From: Haematobia irritans
Taxonomy: Eukaryota > Arthropoda > Insecta > Diptera > Muscidae
Direction of reading: 5' to 3'
Assembly: GCF_050003625.1 (NCBI RefSeq)
Contig: NC_134398.1
Coordinates: forward strand, 95,441,674-95,505,673
DNA: 64,000 nucleotides
Part shown: positions 42,342-54,700 of the stretch, piece by piece
Numbering within the stretch: the stretch's first letter is position 1
Layout of the letters: every line of letters begins with the position of its first letter
Notes under the pieces: generated by a model
What the model saw: only the letters and a program-made list of their open reading frames with translations
Database searches by the model: none
What the model was told of the DNA's origin: nothing
Translations under genes and position numbers: made by a program

Positions 42342-43002
42342 GAAACAGTGCTTGATATAAACGAAATGGACTGAGCTTTTGGATAAAATATTATTTTTTT
42401 TTTATTGGAAAAATAACAATTTTGTAATAAAAAACTGTTTTTGGTATAAAAGTTTGAAATTTTGGAAGGAATCCAAAAACTCTAACAAAAGAAGAACGTG
42501 GAGTCGAGTATAAACATACATAAATAATTTTATAATATACACATAAATTTATTTAGGCGTGAACAGTTTTTTAATAGCATTTAACACCATCTAAAATGTC
42601 TTTAATTTTTCTTTAATAATTCATTTTGAAGAAAATAAACTTCTTAAATTGTTTTAGCTGCAAAACTCGAACTTAATGTCCGCTTTTATATTTGAAGGTG
42701 TCCGTCAAGTCCTCTTGGACTACTTATTAATAAAGGGGAACTAAACTTTGTTTTTATACATTTTACTGTTTATATTTTCACTGTTTCCTCCATTTTTCAT
42801 TTTACTGTCCCAACTCTAAAAAGAGTATAATTCCCTTTCGTTATTTTTATGAAGATCCCTTTGTAATTTTCGTATATTTTTCACCGTTTCTTTTTAATTT
42901 CCTTTGTCTGAATATTTTTGACTTAGTCCACGTACGTTCCGATTTCTTTTAACGAACAAGAAAAAAATTGTGCCCATAATGACAAAATGATAAACAAAAC
43001 AC
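42342..43002. repeat. inserted repeat inside MITE copy B, with an inverted partner at ~43,870-44,510
   Basis: A segment at about 42,657-42,790 (AAAACTCGAACTTAATGTCC, GTCCTCTTGGACTACTTATTAATA, GGAACTAAACTTTG) is inversely repeated at 43,885-44,510, where the piggyBac-type MITE has split it. A diverged relative lies at 21,330-21,640. This may be one inverted-repeat element of about 1.86 kb (42,657-44,515) overlapping the end of copy B. Confidence 0.5.
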
Positions 43003-43421
43003 ATGTCCACACATACATAAAATGCTGCTCTCAAGGCGAAAGCATATGCTGTTTTTTTTTTTTCAAATGTCTATTCTCTTTACTCCGAATACTCATTCTA
43101 ATATTCAAATTAAATAATATTTAGACTTAAGCATATCAAATTTTTGGCCTTGTCATAAAACAGTTTTCCGAAACAACATACAAGCGGTTTCACACAAGTT
43201 GCTCTCTTTTGATTCTCTCGCTGTGTTATGTTGATATCTTTCGTCAACCCTCCCGGTTTCCATCTCTATTTCTTTCTCTATACTATCTCTCTCTGCCGCT
43301 CTCTGAATAAAATATCACAACATAAATATGTTTACTCGAAATTTGTAAATGTATATATGTTTACATTCACACATGAAACATTCATGCCAGTTATTTAGAG
43401 TTAGTTTAGGAACATTACATG

Positions 43422-43913
43422 TATCTTTCTAAAAAATTATTTTTTTTTATGTTATACATCGTTTTTATTTTGTTTCTTCATGTATATTTGTATAAATATA
43501 TTTTTTCCATTAACAATCAACAAAAACTAAAAAATTATCGTAATTTGCAAAACCCTCTCAAAAGAACTTCCATGGAAGTGAAAAAGTCAAACATCGCAGG
43601 TTCAAATCCCATCGGGGATGATTATTTTTAGTTATTATTTTTTCACTTTTTTATTGATTTTTCTATTCTGTTTTTGCGACATTTAATTGTCCAAACTTAA
43701 ATTTTCACTTAAAACGTCTTAATTCCGTACTTTCTAAGATTTGCCAAAAAGGATTGCATCGGAACTGAAAACAAATCGATAGGAGATTCCGGGATGCGCT
43801 TTAAAAGAAATGTTTGGTGAACAACTTCCATTTTTTTGCTGGGAAGTAAAATGAAAAATGTCAAAACCGTTAAAAATTAAACAGTAAAACAAAGTTTAGT
43901 TCCTCGTTATTAA
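43422..43913. other. interval with a B-box-like motif
   Basis: At 43,600-43,615 GCAGGTTCAAATCCCAT fits a Pol III B box, but no good A box is at the right distance. Otherwise nothing recognised. Confidence 0.35.
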
Positions 43914-44431
43914 CCCTTTCACTACCGATGTCCACTTAGAAGGACATTCGAAAAAGACACCAAATTCTATTTTCCCACTTAGTTTCGATTTATTTCTCAA
44001 TGTTATTTTAAAGTAGAGGCTTTAATCTAAATAAGCTATAAATATTGTGCATATAGGGGAGGTCTAAAATACATTTTTATAAACTTCTTTAACAATAAAC
44101 GAAAAATACGAAAATTTGAGACAATTTTCTACTGTATGTCTCTAGTAAATGTTCATTTATACAAAAACTATAGCTGATACTTTTTCGGGGTCTTTTTTTG
44201 TATTTTTTCTCACACTTTGAAATATATTATAGGCCAAATAGCGTTTCTTTTCGTAAAGCCATTTGGTTACAAGAATCAAGAATCAAGTTTTCAGGACAAG
44301 CTCATATAGCTCTTGAAGTAATTGAGGTAGGTCTTCAAAATGACAATTTTTGTTCTACATGCTGTTAGTACTAAAACCTAACGATAAAAATAAAACTTTT
44401 TATCGTTAAGTTTATTTCGGTAGTGAAAGGG
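43914..44431. mobile_element. piggyBac-type MITE with TTAA target duplication
   Basis: 518 bp beginning CCCTTTCACTACCGA and ending CGGTAGTGAAAGGG, with TTAA on both sides (43,910-43,913 and 44,432-44,435). The CCC...GGG ends and the TTAA target are the hallmark of the piggyBac superfamily. No transposase, so non-autonomous. It interrupts the right copy of the inverted repeat described at 42,342-43,002. Confidence 0.9.
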
Positions 44432-44515
44432 TTAATAAGTAGACCAAGAGGAGTAGACAGACATTTTCAAAAATAAAAATGGGTACTAAGTTCGAGTTTT
44501 CCTGCTAAAATGAAA

Positions 44516-45189
44516 AATAAATCTTTAAAAGCATATATAAACAATTTTGGCAAATTGTATTATAACTTGATGGGGAATGATGCAAAACAACAATTGTTTC
44601 CTTTAAAATGAATTATTGAAGAAAAGTAACCGCGTTGGCTTTTTTAGCGCGATAGTGCCGGCCTTAAAGGTAAAAATAAAATTAAGTACAAAATTATTCG
44701 TTAGTATGTTAAAAATCAGGGATCCGGAGTGGAGCGAACCCTTTTTTTGTCGAAGCTGAGCGGGTTTGTAAAGTCCGGAGCATTTTCAAAAACAAAAAAC
44801 TCTCCGCTCCGAAATATTAATAATATTAATTTTAATCAAAAATGTAAACTCGAAAATAAAACTTCTAGGTTCAAAATAATGACCCAACTTTGTAAAAATT
44901 TTGCAAAAAAAAATAATTGTGGGGCCCATCTCTTGCGAATGGTATTTTCTCACTAATTTAAAATAACAAATATTTTATATATTTTATTTGTTATTTATTA
45001 TATTATTCTACTAAATTATTTGTTTACCTATCTCTCCGTATATCATAACAACACGATTCCAACTAAAAAAACAAGCCACGCACAAACATATCGATTACAG
45101 ATAGATAAAAGAAATATAGGAAAATTTCCTATATTCTAAAAAGTATGTTTCCTTAAGTTTTGAAAGGATTGAATACTTCTTAGTACGAA
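44516..45189. other. unassigned AT-rich interval
   Basis: No gene or recognised repeat. A 75-codon plus-strand ORF (44,729-44,956) has no domain. Confidence 0.35.
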
Positions 45190-46409
45190 TGAACTAATAT
45201 ATTTTTTATAAAATATATTTGAATATGTTTGCAATCAAAAGGTGGGTACCGTATTGATCTTTTAAAATTATAAATTTTTTTCACTCCTAGTTTTCTTAAA
45301 ACCAAGAGCGTTATGGGTTTGGTGGAAGATTCACCTTGAAGTTGCGAAGTAGCGTTGGCATTAAATTGCATTTTTGTTTTACTTGCCTGTTTCAGTTTGA
45401 ACCCAAGTAGAGAGCAGTATATCTATATGATATATAAACTAATGAGCTGAATTATGTAATGGTAAAAAAGTTCTTTCTTTTGTATTTAAAAATATGAAAA
45501 ATATCCGAAAATTATTTTTGTATTTGATTGGTTCAAATTTTAATAGACGATTTCAATGTGTGGACATTTTGGAAAGGAATTGTTACTAAAATTAAATTAC
45601 CGAGCTCCTTAATACACTTTTTATGCTACGAGTACAACGAGTACAACGGCAAAAGAAGATTATAAATCTGCAACCTGGAAGTAAGAATTGAAATCGATAT
45701 TCCATGCAGGTAAAGTGTAACAAAATTAACTTTTAATTGAACAACATTAAATTCGAATTATTATATTTTCTTTCAGAAAAACTAAATAAGCTTACAAGCT
45801 GCTGATTTATTGGAAATCTAGGCGCATCTAAATATTAGAAAGAACATGCTGACATCGTTAATATGATAAGGAAGATAATGATTTATATAATTTATTTTTT
45901 TTTAAACCTTTAGTTGTTATTGATCATAATTGTATATCTAAGTTATGTTAGAACAAAACACATAAATAACAAAAACCAAATTCTTTAGTCTATAGCATAA
46001 TTCAAGAAAAATAAAATATTGAAGATTTTTTTATAAGAAACGCATGTTTTCTTTTATTTCAAATAAAACTAAATAAGATATTGGGGGCGCAATATATACA
46101 TTGAATTTATTGCCCATATCAATTAATAATTTAATTGAATCAATCGCGAAATTAATTAAAATTTTAATTGATTCAATTAAAAATGTGATTGAATTTTATG
46201 TCAAAAATCAATCACATTTTTAATTGATTCAATCACACAATTAATTGATTACGTGACAGAATTCAATTAAATTTTTAATTGAAAATCGTGTTGGTTTTCA
46301 ATCAAAACGGGTGATTGATATTATCATTTTCGTGATTGAAGACATTTCAATTAAAAAATGATTGAATCCGAGATTTTCGTGATTGAAACCAAAAAAAAAA
46401 TTTGTGTGT
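45190..46409 (-). mobile_element. AATTGA-rich non-autonomous element, copy C (inverted)
   Basis: Inverse of copies A and B: GGTGGGTACCGTATTGATC near 45,240, ATATTGGGGGCGCAATATAT near 46,080, then a block of aattgattcaattaa words and the terminus ATTTGTGTG ending near 46,408. It is shorter than A and B at its distal end. Confidence 0.75.
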
Positions 46410-46947
46410 AAGGATATTGTATTTATAGACTTAAAACCAATAAAAAACAAACAAACAAAAAAGATTGGGAAATACTATATACAAAAAAATTGCAACAGAA
46501 AGAATGTAGGCGTCTGTTTCGAAAAAAATGGTCACAATTCTGTGTTGTTTTTTGTTTGAAATTCTAAATTGTGGAGTTTTCAACTTTTTCTTCCTAAATT
46601 TAGAAGAATTTTGTAGGAATTGCAGTTAATAAAAGAAAACAAGGATCGGCGCAAAAACGGACCCTGTAGGTTTAAAATACTGACCCCTCTTTGCATAAGC
46701 GTAGGAAGGCCTCTGGGGAGGGGGCTTAGACCCCCCAGAAAAAATTTAGCCCCCCCAGAATTTGAAAACCTATTTACATTTTGATAAAAATTAAACAAGT
46801 ATATACAACCGCACAAAGTTTCGCTAAAGACTTTCATGCACAATCGAATTACTTGGGTTGTGGTAGCAGTTGCCGATGGCAATGTTTGAAGTCTGATATT
46901 TATGAAATAGAGCTGTGATTGAACTTATGGTTTAGTTGAATAACTAA
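46410..46947. other. interval with GGCCTCTGGGGAGGGGG repeat
   Basis: At 46,690-46,790 the segment CATAAGCGTAGGAAGGCCTC ... GACCCCCCAGAAAAA is found in inverse orientation at 63,690-63,750. It ends with TGAATAACTAA (46,937-46,947), the candidate TSD of the foldback element. Confidence 0.5.
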
Positions 46948-49900
46948 AGGGTGTGAAGTTAAAGTTGTTTTCTAAAGTTGTTTTAGCGAAGACACAAACC
47001 ACTTTAATTTTTTTTTTTAATTTTCTTTTTTGTTGCGAATTTAAGACTTTTTTGCAACAAATTAAATATATTTTGCTTCATGACACATTTTCTGAACGAA
47101 AACGCGTGTATACTTAACATAATTTTGAGCAAAAAGTTATTTAGAGTAATATAAATGAAATTCAAAAAAATATGGAAAGATGTATTTTACATTCATTGGA
47201 CTTTTTCGGGCATTTCTAGGAAGAGTTAAAAAGCAAAAGTGGGTATAGGGCAATAGCTCGGAGATAGGAGAACTACCCCGCAAAGAGGGCAGAGGCGTAG
47301 GTCGTCTAGTTAATGAGATAAAGGGGGGGGGCAAATTCATGTAAGTTCTAATAACTATAAAACCTTTCTGGGACATAGTTTTTAAACAAATTTAACTGAT
47401 TCTATTAGCTTTAAGGGCGTAGAAGACTATTCTGGAAATTCCATGAGCGTAGCTGGGCTTTAAGTCTGAGGGGGGTCAATTATATTTAGGCCAATTTTGT
47501 GGGTCGATTTTCGGGCATTTCTAGGAAGAGTTAAAAGGCAAAAGTGGGTATAGCATATTAGTCCCGAGCTAGGAGAATCCTCTCCCCCAAACGCCAGAGG
47601 GGTAGGTCATCTAGTTAACGAGATAAAAGGGGGGACATTAATGTATTTTCTAAGAGCTAAAAACATTGATGGGTCGCAGTTTTAAAAAAAAATTCTATTG
47701 AATCTATTAGCTTTAAGGGCGTAGAAGACTATTCTGGAGACTCCATGAGCGTAGCTGGGCTTTAAGTCTGAGGGGCGTCAATTATATTTAGGCCAATTTT
47801 CTGGGTCGATTTTCGGGCATTTCTAGGAAGAGTTAAAAGGCAAAAGTGGGTATAGCATGTTAGCCCCGAGCTACGAGAATCATCTCCCCCAAACGCCAGA
47901 GGCGTAGGTCATCTAGTTAACGCGATAAGAGGGGGGACATTAATGTATTTTCTAAGAGCTAAAAACATTGATGGGTCGCAGTTTAAAAAAAAATTCTATT
48001 GAATCTATTAGCTTTAAGGGCGTAGAAGACTATTCTGGAGACTCCATGAGCGTAGCTGGGCTTTAAGTCTGAGGGGGGTCAATTATATTTAGGCCAATTT
48101 TCTGGGTCGATTTTCGGGCATTTCTAGGAAGAGTTAAAAGGCAAAAGTGGGTATAGCATATTAGCCCCGAGCTAGGAGAATCCTCTCCCCCAAACGCCAG
48201 AGGGGTAGGTCATCTAGTTAACGAGATAAAAGGGGGGACATTAATGTATTTTCTAAGAGCTAAAAACATTGATGGGTCGCAGTTTAAAAAAAAAATTCTA
48301 TTGAATCTATTAGCTTTAAGGGCGTAGAAGACTATTCTGGAGACTCCATGAGCGTAGCTGGGCTTTAAGTCTGAGGGGGGTCAATTATATTTAGGCCAAT
48401 TTTCTGGGTCGATTTTCGGTCATTTCTAGGAAGAGTTAAAAGGCAAAAGTGGGTATAGCATATTAGCCCCGAGCTACGAGAATCATCTCCCCCAAACGCC
48501 AGAGGCGTAGGTCATCTAGTTAACGAGATAAAAGGGGGGACATTAATGTATTTTCTAAGAGCTAAAAACATTGATGGGTCGCAGTTTAAAAAAAAATTCT
48601 ATTGAATCTATTAGCTTTAAGGGCGTAGAAGACTATTCTGGAGACTCCATGAGCGTTGCTGGGCTTTAAGTCTGAGGGGGGTCAATTATATTTAGGCCAA
48701 TTTTCTGGGTCGATTTTCGGGCATTTCTAGGAAGAGTTAAAAGGCAAAAGTGGGTATAGCATATTAGCCCCGAGCTAGGAGAATCCTCTCCCCCAAACGC
48801 CAGAGGCGTAGGTCATCTAGTTAACGAGATAAAAAGGGGGACATTAATGTATTTTCTAACAGCTAAGAATCATTGCTGGGGCATAGTTTTTACAAACTTT
48901 TAATTGATTCTATTAGCTTTAAGGGCGTAGAAGACTATTCTGGAGATTCCATGAGCGTAGCTGGGCTTTAAGTCTGAGGGGGGTCAATTAAAATTTTAAC
49001 TTTTCAACGAAAATTCACAAAAATCAACCAAATTTCGTCGTGATTCGTTGCTGATAGACTAAATGCAATCAAATATGAACAAATTTTGTTAATTATTTTA
49101 TATTTACGACTTTAAAATAGAGTGAGTTAAAACCCAATTATATGCCTAAACTATTCAAGCCTCTTTTTGGCTATTTCTGATAGACGAGAACGAACCAAAG
49201 GGGGTACACGTTGGTAACCCCAACTGTGGAGCGTACCCCACTGAAAATCCCATGGGCGTAGGTCATCTGTGAGAGAAGAAATCAGGGGGGTTCAAGTCAA
49301 CTTTTATGTCCGTTTTTGAACGCATTATGGATACAATTTCTTTTAAATTTTGAAATAAATAGAAAGTCCCGATTGACAGGAAAGCTACCGTTATATTTCC
49401 ATAAACGTTGCTTATTTCAATTTTAAAAGGGGGCTAAGTAATTTTATCAAAAATTTCGATATGGATTTTCACCTATTTACAACCCACAACAACGAACTAA
49501 AGTGGGTATACGTAGAAAGCTGCACCCTTGGAGCATCCCCCAGTGAAAGCCCCATGGGCGTATCTCATCTGTGATAAGAGAAAAGTCAAGGGGGTAAAAG
49601 TACTTTCTGTTACAATTTCAACTATTTTCAACACCGATTTTCACCTATTTACACCCCACGACAACGAACTAAAGTGGGTATACGTAGGTAGCTGCACTCG
49701 TGGAACATCCCGCAGTGAACGCCCCATGAGCGTACCTCATCTGTGAACGGAGAAAAGTTAATGGGGGTAAAAGTACTTTTTGTTAGAACATCAACTATTT
49801 TCAACACCGATTTTCGCCTATTTAGACTCCACGACAACGAACTAAAGTGGGTATACGTAGGTAGCTGTAACCTTGGAGCATCCCCCAGTGAAAGCCCCAT

Positions 49901-50815
49901 GGGCGTACCTCATCTGTGAACGGAGAAAAGTTAAGGAGCGCTAAAATATTTTTTCAGTACTCTATAGCGGCAAATTTTTTTAACAAAGGTTTCATATGTG
50001 TACCAATAATATTCGTGTTCGCTTAGTCATGATTTTATCGAATCTATATATTATTATCCTTGAATCATTTATTTAAAAAAAATTTATATATATATTGTTG
50101 AAAGCTTCATATTTCTACTCGATCATTTTTGCTAAAAATGTTCGCGAACAGAACTATTGTCACTAGAGTTCATACACGGTGTAGATGCCAAGTAAGAAGG
50201 TGATTATTAAAATTGCGCGCTTTTGATACTGCGTGAAGTTTAATATAATTTTAAGCGTAAAAGACAAAGATGGCAATATAGAGCACCATGCCGCCCTTTT
50301 TTGTTTTGTAACATTTCAATATATCCAATGTGCAAAACAAGGACGGAGGTATAATTATAGCATTTTGCCGCCCTTTACCAACCCTACATTTTAATGCGAA
50401 TGCCAACCCAGTAGAATAAATATACTTTATCTTTCCTAATGAAACTAATATTGTAATATTGTTTATGTAGTTGTTTTGTATAGGACTTCTATTATGATTC
50501 AACAAAATTTCATTAGCAAAATAAGGTATGCATTTTTTATGGGCAATGGTAATTTCGCACGACATTCGACAAATCTGTGGCGTCTGAACGGCACATAGTA
50601 AATATTTGATTGTCTAAAATTTTGTCTCTTTAAGTTGGCAACACTTTTCACATGAGTGTAACCTAGGGCACAAATATGCAAAGATAATCGAATCCTACTG
50701 CAAAACACCAAAAAGCTCAAAAAATATATATTTATTTCAAGTATTCTACATAAAAAGCCAAAAATACAAGTAATTGAATTTTATATGCAGAATTATTAGC
50801 ACGTGCACAGCGTTA
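46948..50815 (+). repeat. foldback left arm
   Basis: About 3,868 bp. Outer part 46,948-47,400, tandem array about 47,400-49,000, then a proximal part with three looser repeats (the GTGGGTATACGTAG ... CCCCATGGGCGTA motif near 49,505, 49,675 and 49,850), then about 0.9 kb of unique sequence up to CACAGCGTTA. ORFs here are mirrored in the right arm and show no domains. Confidence 0.9.
47400..49000 (+). repeat. tandem array of ~301-bp units, six copies (left arm)
   Basis: The marker ATGAGCGT(A/T)GCTGGGCTTTAAG occurs near 47,445, 47,747, 48,047, 48,350, 48,652 and 48,952, a period of about 301. Units alternate between variants, for example GAGCTAGGAGAATCCTC and GAGCTACGAGAATCATC, and CGAGATAAAAGG versus CGCGATAAGAGG. 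Confidence 0.95.
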
Positions 50816-50974
50816 TGCGCTTTACATATTATCAGTTATTCCGTACGGAATGTCGGTGTTTGTAAAGAATCTTACAGTTTGTAAAGAATCTTACAGACAA
50901 ATTGTAAGATTCTTTACAAACACCGACATTCCGTCCGGAATAACTGATAGTCTGTAAAACGCATAAAGCGCATT
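50814..50974. mobile_element. hairpin MITE 1 (ATGCGCTTTAC ends)
   Basis: Nearly perfect palindrome: ATGCGCTTTACATATTATCAG ... TGTAAAGAATCTTACAG, then its inverse, ending AAAGCGCAT. GTTTGTAAAGAATCTTACAG is duplicated within the left arm of the hairpin. Confidence 0.75.
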
Positions 50975-51704
50975 ATACGGAGGCAAACATGTATATGAAG
51001 AAGCGTTCATATTAAAAGATTAGTTGTACAACTTTTTTAATTAACATGTGCATTATACCGCGTCCAGATTATAAGTTTATCAGGACGGAATGTTGTTGTA
51101 CAGAATGACTAAAAAATCGATAAATATTTTGTCAGTTGTTAATGTGATCTACAACAAAAAAACAGGGCTGTGTACACAAATTTTAAACCAGGTAATCGTT
51201 TTTAAAAATTGTTATATATGTTCCAAATATTCCTCAAATAAATTGTTTATTATTTACAGACCTTTTAAAACTCTTATGCGCTTTACAGACTATCAGTTAT
51301 TCCGGACGGAATGTCGGTGTTTGTAAAGAATCTTACAGTGTGTCGGATCGATACGACTTGTCGGCGGTGACTAAATAATCGGTAAATGTGTTATCGATCC
51401 CATAAACATGCAGCAGTATCGATTATGCCTTCGGACTTAACTTATAATGTGCACAATATATGGGATATGTTCGACACGAGCACTGTCGTCCGGAATAACT
51501 GATAGTCTGAAAAGCGCATTACGCATACAATGATTGTAATAAATTAAATGTTTGCTGCCAAAATATGCTTTTGACAACCCTGTTATTTTCATTAGAGGTG
51601 CGTACCAGCCTACGAAATTGAACGCTACCGAAAATTTCGTTAGCATAAATAGCAATGCATTTCTAATGGGAATGAAATTTTTCGCTAGAGGTGCATACCG
51701 GCAT
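50816..51704. other. foldback central spacer with two nested hairpin MITEs
   Basis: The single-copy centre of the foldback holds two related palindromic elements (listed separately) and about 300 bp between them. No ORF with domain character; a transposase is absent. Confidence 0.75.
51275..51520. mobile_element. hairpin MITE 2 (ATGCGCTTTAC ends)
   Basis: ATGCGCTTTACAGACTATCAG at 51,276 is matched by an inverted CTGATAGTCTGAAAAGCGCAT ending 51,519. It shares CGGAATGTCGGTGTTTGTAA with hairpin MITE 1 but has a longer, less symmetric centre (TCGATACGACTTGTCGGCGG). Confidence 0.75.
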
Positions 51705-54700
51705 TAACGCTGTGCGCGTGCTAATAATTCTGCATATAAAATTCAATTACTTGTATTTTTGGCTTTTTATGTAGAATACTTGAAATAAATATATATTTTT
51801 TGAGCTTTTTGGTGTTTTGCAGTAGAATTCGATTATCTTTGCATATTTGTGCCCTAGGTTACACTCATGTGAAAAGTGTTGCCAACTTAAAGAGACAAAA
51901 TTTTAGACAATCAAATATTTACTATGTGCCGTTCAGACGCCACAGATTTGTCGAATGTCGTGCGAAATTACCATTGCCCATAAAAAATGCATACCTTATT
52001 TTGCTAATGAAATTTTGTTGAATCATAATAGAAGTCCTATACAAAACAACTACATAAACAATATTACAATATTAGTTTCATTAGGAAAGATAAAGTATAT
52101 TTATTCTACTGGGTTGGCATTCGCATTAAAATGTAGGGTTGGTAAAGGGCGGCAAAATGCTATAATTATACCTCCGTCCTTGTTTTGCACATTGGATATA
52201 TTGAAATGTTACAAAACAAAAAAGGGCGGCATGGTGCTCTATATTGCCATCCTTGTCTTTTACGCTTAAAATTATATTAAACTTCACGCAGTATCAAAAG
52301 CGCGCAATTTTAATAATCACCTTCTTACTTGGCATCTACACCGTGTATGAACTCTAGTGACAATAGTTCTGTTCGCGAACATTTTTTGCAAAAATGATCG
52401 AGTAGAAATATGAAGCTTTCAACAATATATATATAAATTTTTTTTAAATAAATGATTCAAGGATAATAATATATAGATTCGATAAAATCATGACTAAGCG
52501 AACACGAATATTATTGGTACACATATGAAACCTTTGTTAAAAAAATTTGCCGCTATAGAGTACTGAAAAAATATTTAAGCGCTCCTTAACTTTTCTCCGT
52601 TCACAGATGAGGTACGCCCATGGGGCTTTCACTGGGGGATGCTCCAAGGTTACAGCTACCTACGTATACCCACTTTAGTTCGTTGTCGTGGAGTCTAAAT
52701 AGGCGAAAATCGGTGTTGAAAATAGTTGATGTTCTAACAAAAAGTACTTTTACCCCCATTAACTTTTCTCCGTTCACAGATGAGGTACGCTCATGGGGCG
52801 TTCACTGCGGGATGTTCCACGAGTGCAGCTACCTACGTATACCCACTTTAGTTCGTTGTCGTGGGGTGTAAATAGGTGAAAATCGGTGTTGAAAATAGTT
52901 GAAATTGTAACAGAAAGTACTTTTACCCCCTTGACTTTTCTCTTATCACAGATGAGATACGCCCATGGGGCTTTCACTGGGGGATGCTCCAAGGGTGCAG
53001 CTTTCTACGTATACCCACTTTAGTTCGTTGTTGTGGGTTGTAAATAGGTGAAAATCCATATCGAAATTTTTGATAAAATTACTTAGCCCCCTTTTAAAAT
53101 TGAAATAAGCAACGTTTATGGAAATATAACGGTAGCTTTCCTGTCAATCGGGACTTTCTATTTATTTCAAAATTTAAAAGAAATTGTATCCATAATGCGT
53201 TCAAAAACGGACATAAAAGTTGACTTGAACCCCCCTGATTTCTTCTCTCACAGATGACCTACGCCCATGGGATTTTCAGTGGGGTACGCTCCACAGTTGG
53301 GGTTACCAACGTGTACCCCCTTTGGTTCGTTCTCGTCTATCAGAAATAGCCAAAAAGAGGCTTGAATAGTTTAGGCATATAATTGGGTTTTAACTCACTC
53401 TATTTTAAAGTCGTAAATATAAAATAATTAACAAAATTTGTTCATATTTGATTGCATTTAGTCTATCAGCAACGAATCACGACGAAATTTGGTTGATTTT
53501 TTGTGAATTTTCGTTGAAAAGTTAAAATTTTAATTGACCCCCCTCAGACTTAAAGCCCAGCTACGCTCATGGAATCTCCAGAATAGTCTTCTACGCCCTT
53601 AAAGCTAATAGAATCAATTAAAAGTTTGTAAAAACTATGCCCCAGCAATGATTCTTAGCTGTTAGAAAATACATTAATGTCCCCCTTTTTATCTCGTTAA
53701 CTAGATGACCTACGCCTCTGGCGTTTGGGGGAGAGGATTCTCCTAGCTCGGGGCTAATATGCTATACCCACTTTTGCCTTTTAACTCTTCCTAGAAATGC
53801 CCGAAAATCGACCCAGAAAATTGGCCTAAATATAATTGACCCCCCTCAGACTTAAAGCCCAGCTACGCTCATGGAGTCTCCAGAATAGTCTTCTACGCCC
53901 TTAAAGCTAATAGATTCAATAGAATTTTTTTTTTAAACTGCGACCCATCAATGTTTTTAGCTCTTAGAAAATACATTAATGTCCCCCCTCTTATCGCGTT
54001 AACTAGATGACCTACGCCTCTGGCGTTTGGGGGAGATGATTCTCGTAGCTCGGGGCTAATATGCTATACCCACTTTTGCCTTTTAACTCTTCCTAGAAAT
54101 GCCCGAAAATAGACCCAGAAAATTGGCCTAAATATAATTGACCCCCCTCAGACTTAAAGCCCAGCTACGCTCATGGAGTCTCCAGAATAGTCTTCTACGC
54201 CCTTAAAGCTAATAGATTCAATAGAATTTTTTTTTAAACTGCGACCCATCAATGTTTTTAGCTCTTAGAAAATACATTAATGTCCCCCCTTTTATCTCGT
54301 TAACTAGATGACCTACCCCTCTGGCGTTTGGGGGAGAGGATTCTCCTAGCTCGGGGCTAATATGCTATACCCACTTTTGCCTTTTAACTCTTCCTAGAAA
54401 TGCCCGAAAATCGACCCAGAAAATTGGCCTAAATATAATTGACCCCCCTCAGACTTAAAGCCCAGCTACGCTCATGGAGTCTCCAGAATAGTCTTCTACG
54501 CCCTTAAAGCTAATAGATTCAATAGAATTTTTTTTTAAAACTGCGACCCATCAATGTTTTTAGCTCTTAGAAAATACATTAATGTCCCCCCTTTTATCTC
54601 GTTAACTAGATGACCTACCCCTCTGGCGTTTGGGGGAGAGGATTCTCCTAGCTCGGGACTAATATGCTATACCCACTTTTGCCTTTTAACTCTTCCTAGA

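Larger units (their letters stand above)
41686..43421 (-). mobile_element. CACTGTTAG...GAGGGTG MITE, copy B (inverted, with an insertion)
   Basis: Starts CACCCTCATAAAAAATCGCTTC and follows copy A in inverse orientation through both tRNA-like modules to about 42,341. It then resumes at about 43,003 (CCACACATACATAAAATG) and fades near 43,421, lacking roughly the last 100 bp of copy A. The 660-bp insert at 42,342-43,002 is a separate repeat. A short stretch at about 43,195-43,315 is also absent from copy A. Confidence 0.8.

Noticed and set aside
43600..43615. Third tRNA-like module (GGTTCAAATCCC)
   Set aside because: The B box is good but no A box lies at the right distance upstream.
46580..46882. 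100-codon minus-strand ORF with Gly/Pro-rich stretch
   Set aside because: The Gly/Pro composition comes from the GGGGAGGGGG repeat block; the inverse copy at 63.7 kb does not keep the frame.
49528..52992. Mirrored ORFs of 72-104 codons in both foldback arms
   Set aside because: They exist twice only because the arms are near-identical inverted copies. They lack domains, have atypical composition and overlap tandem repeats.
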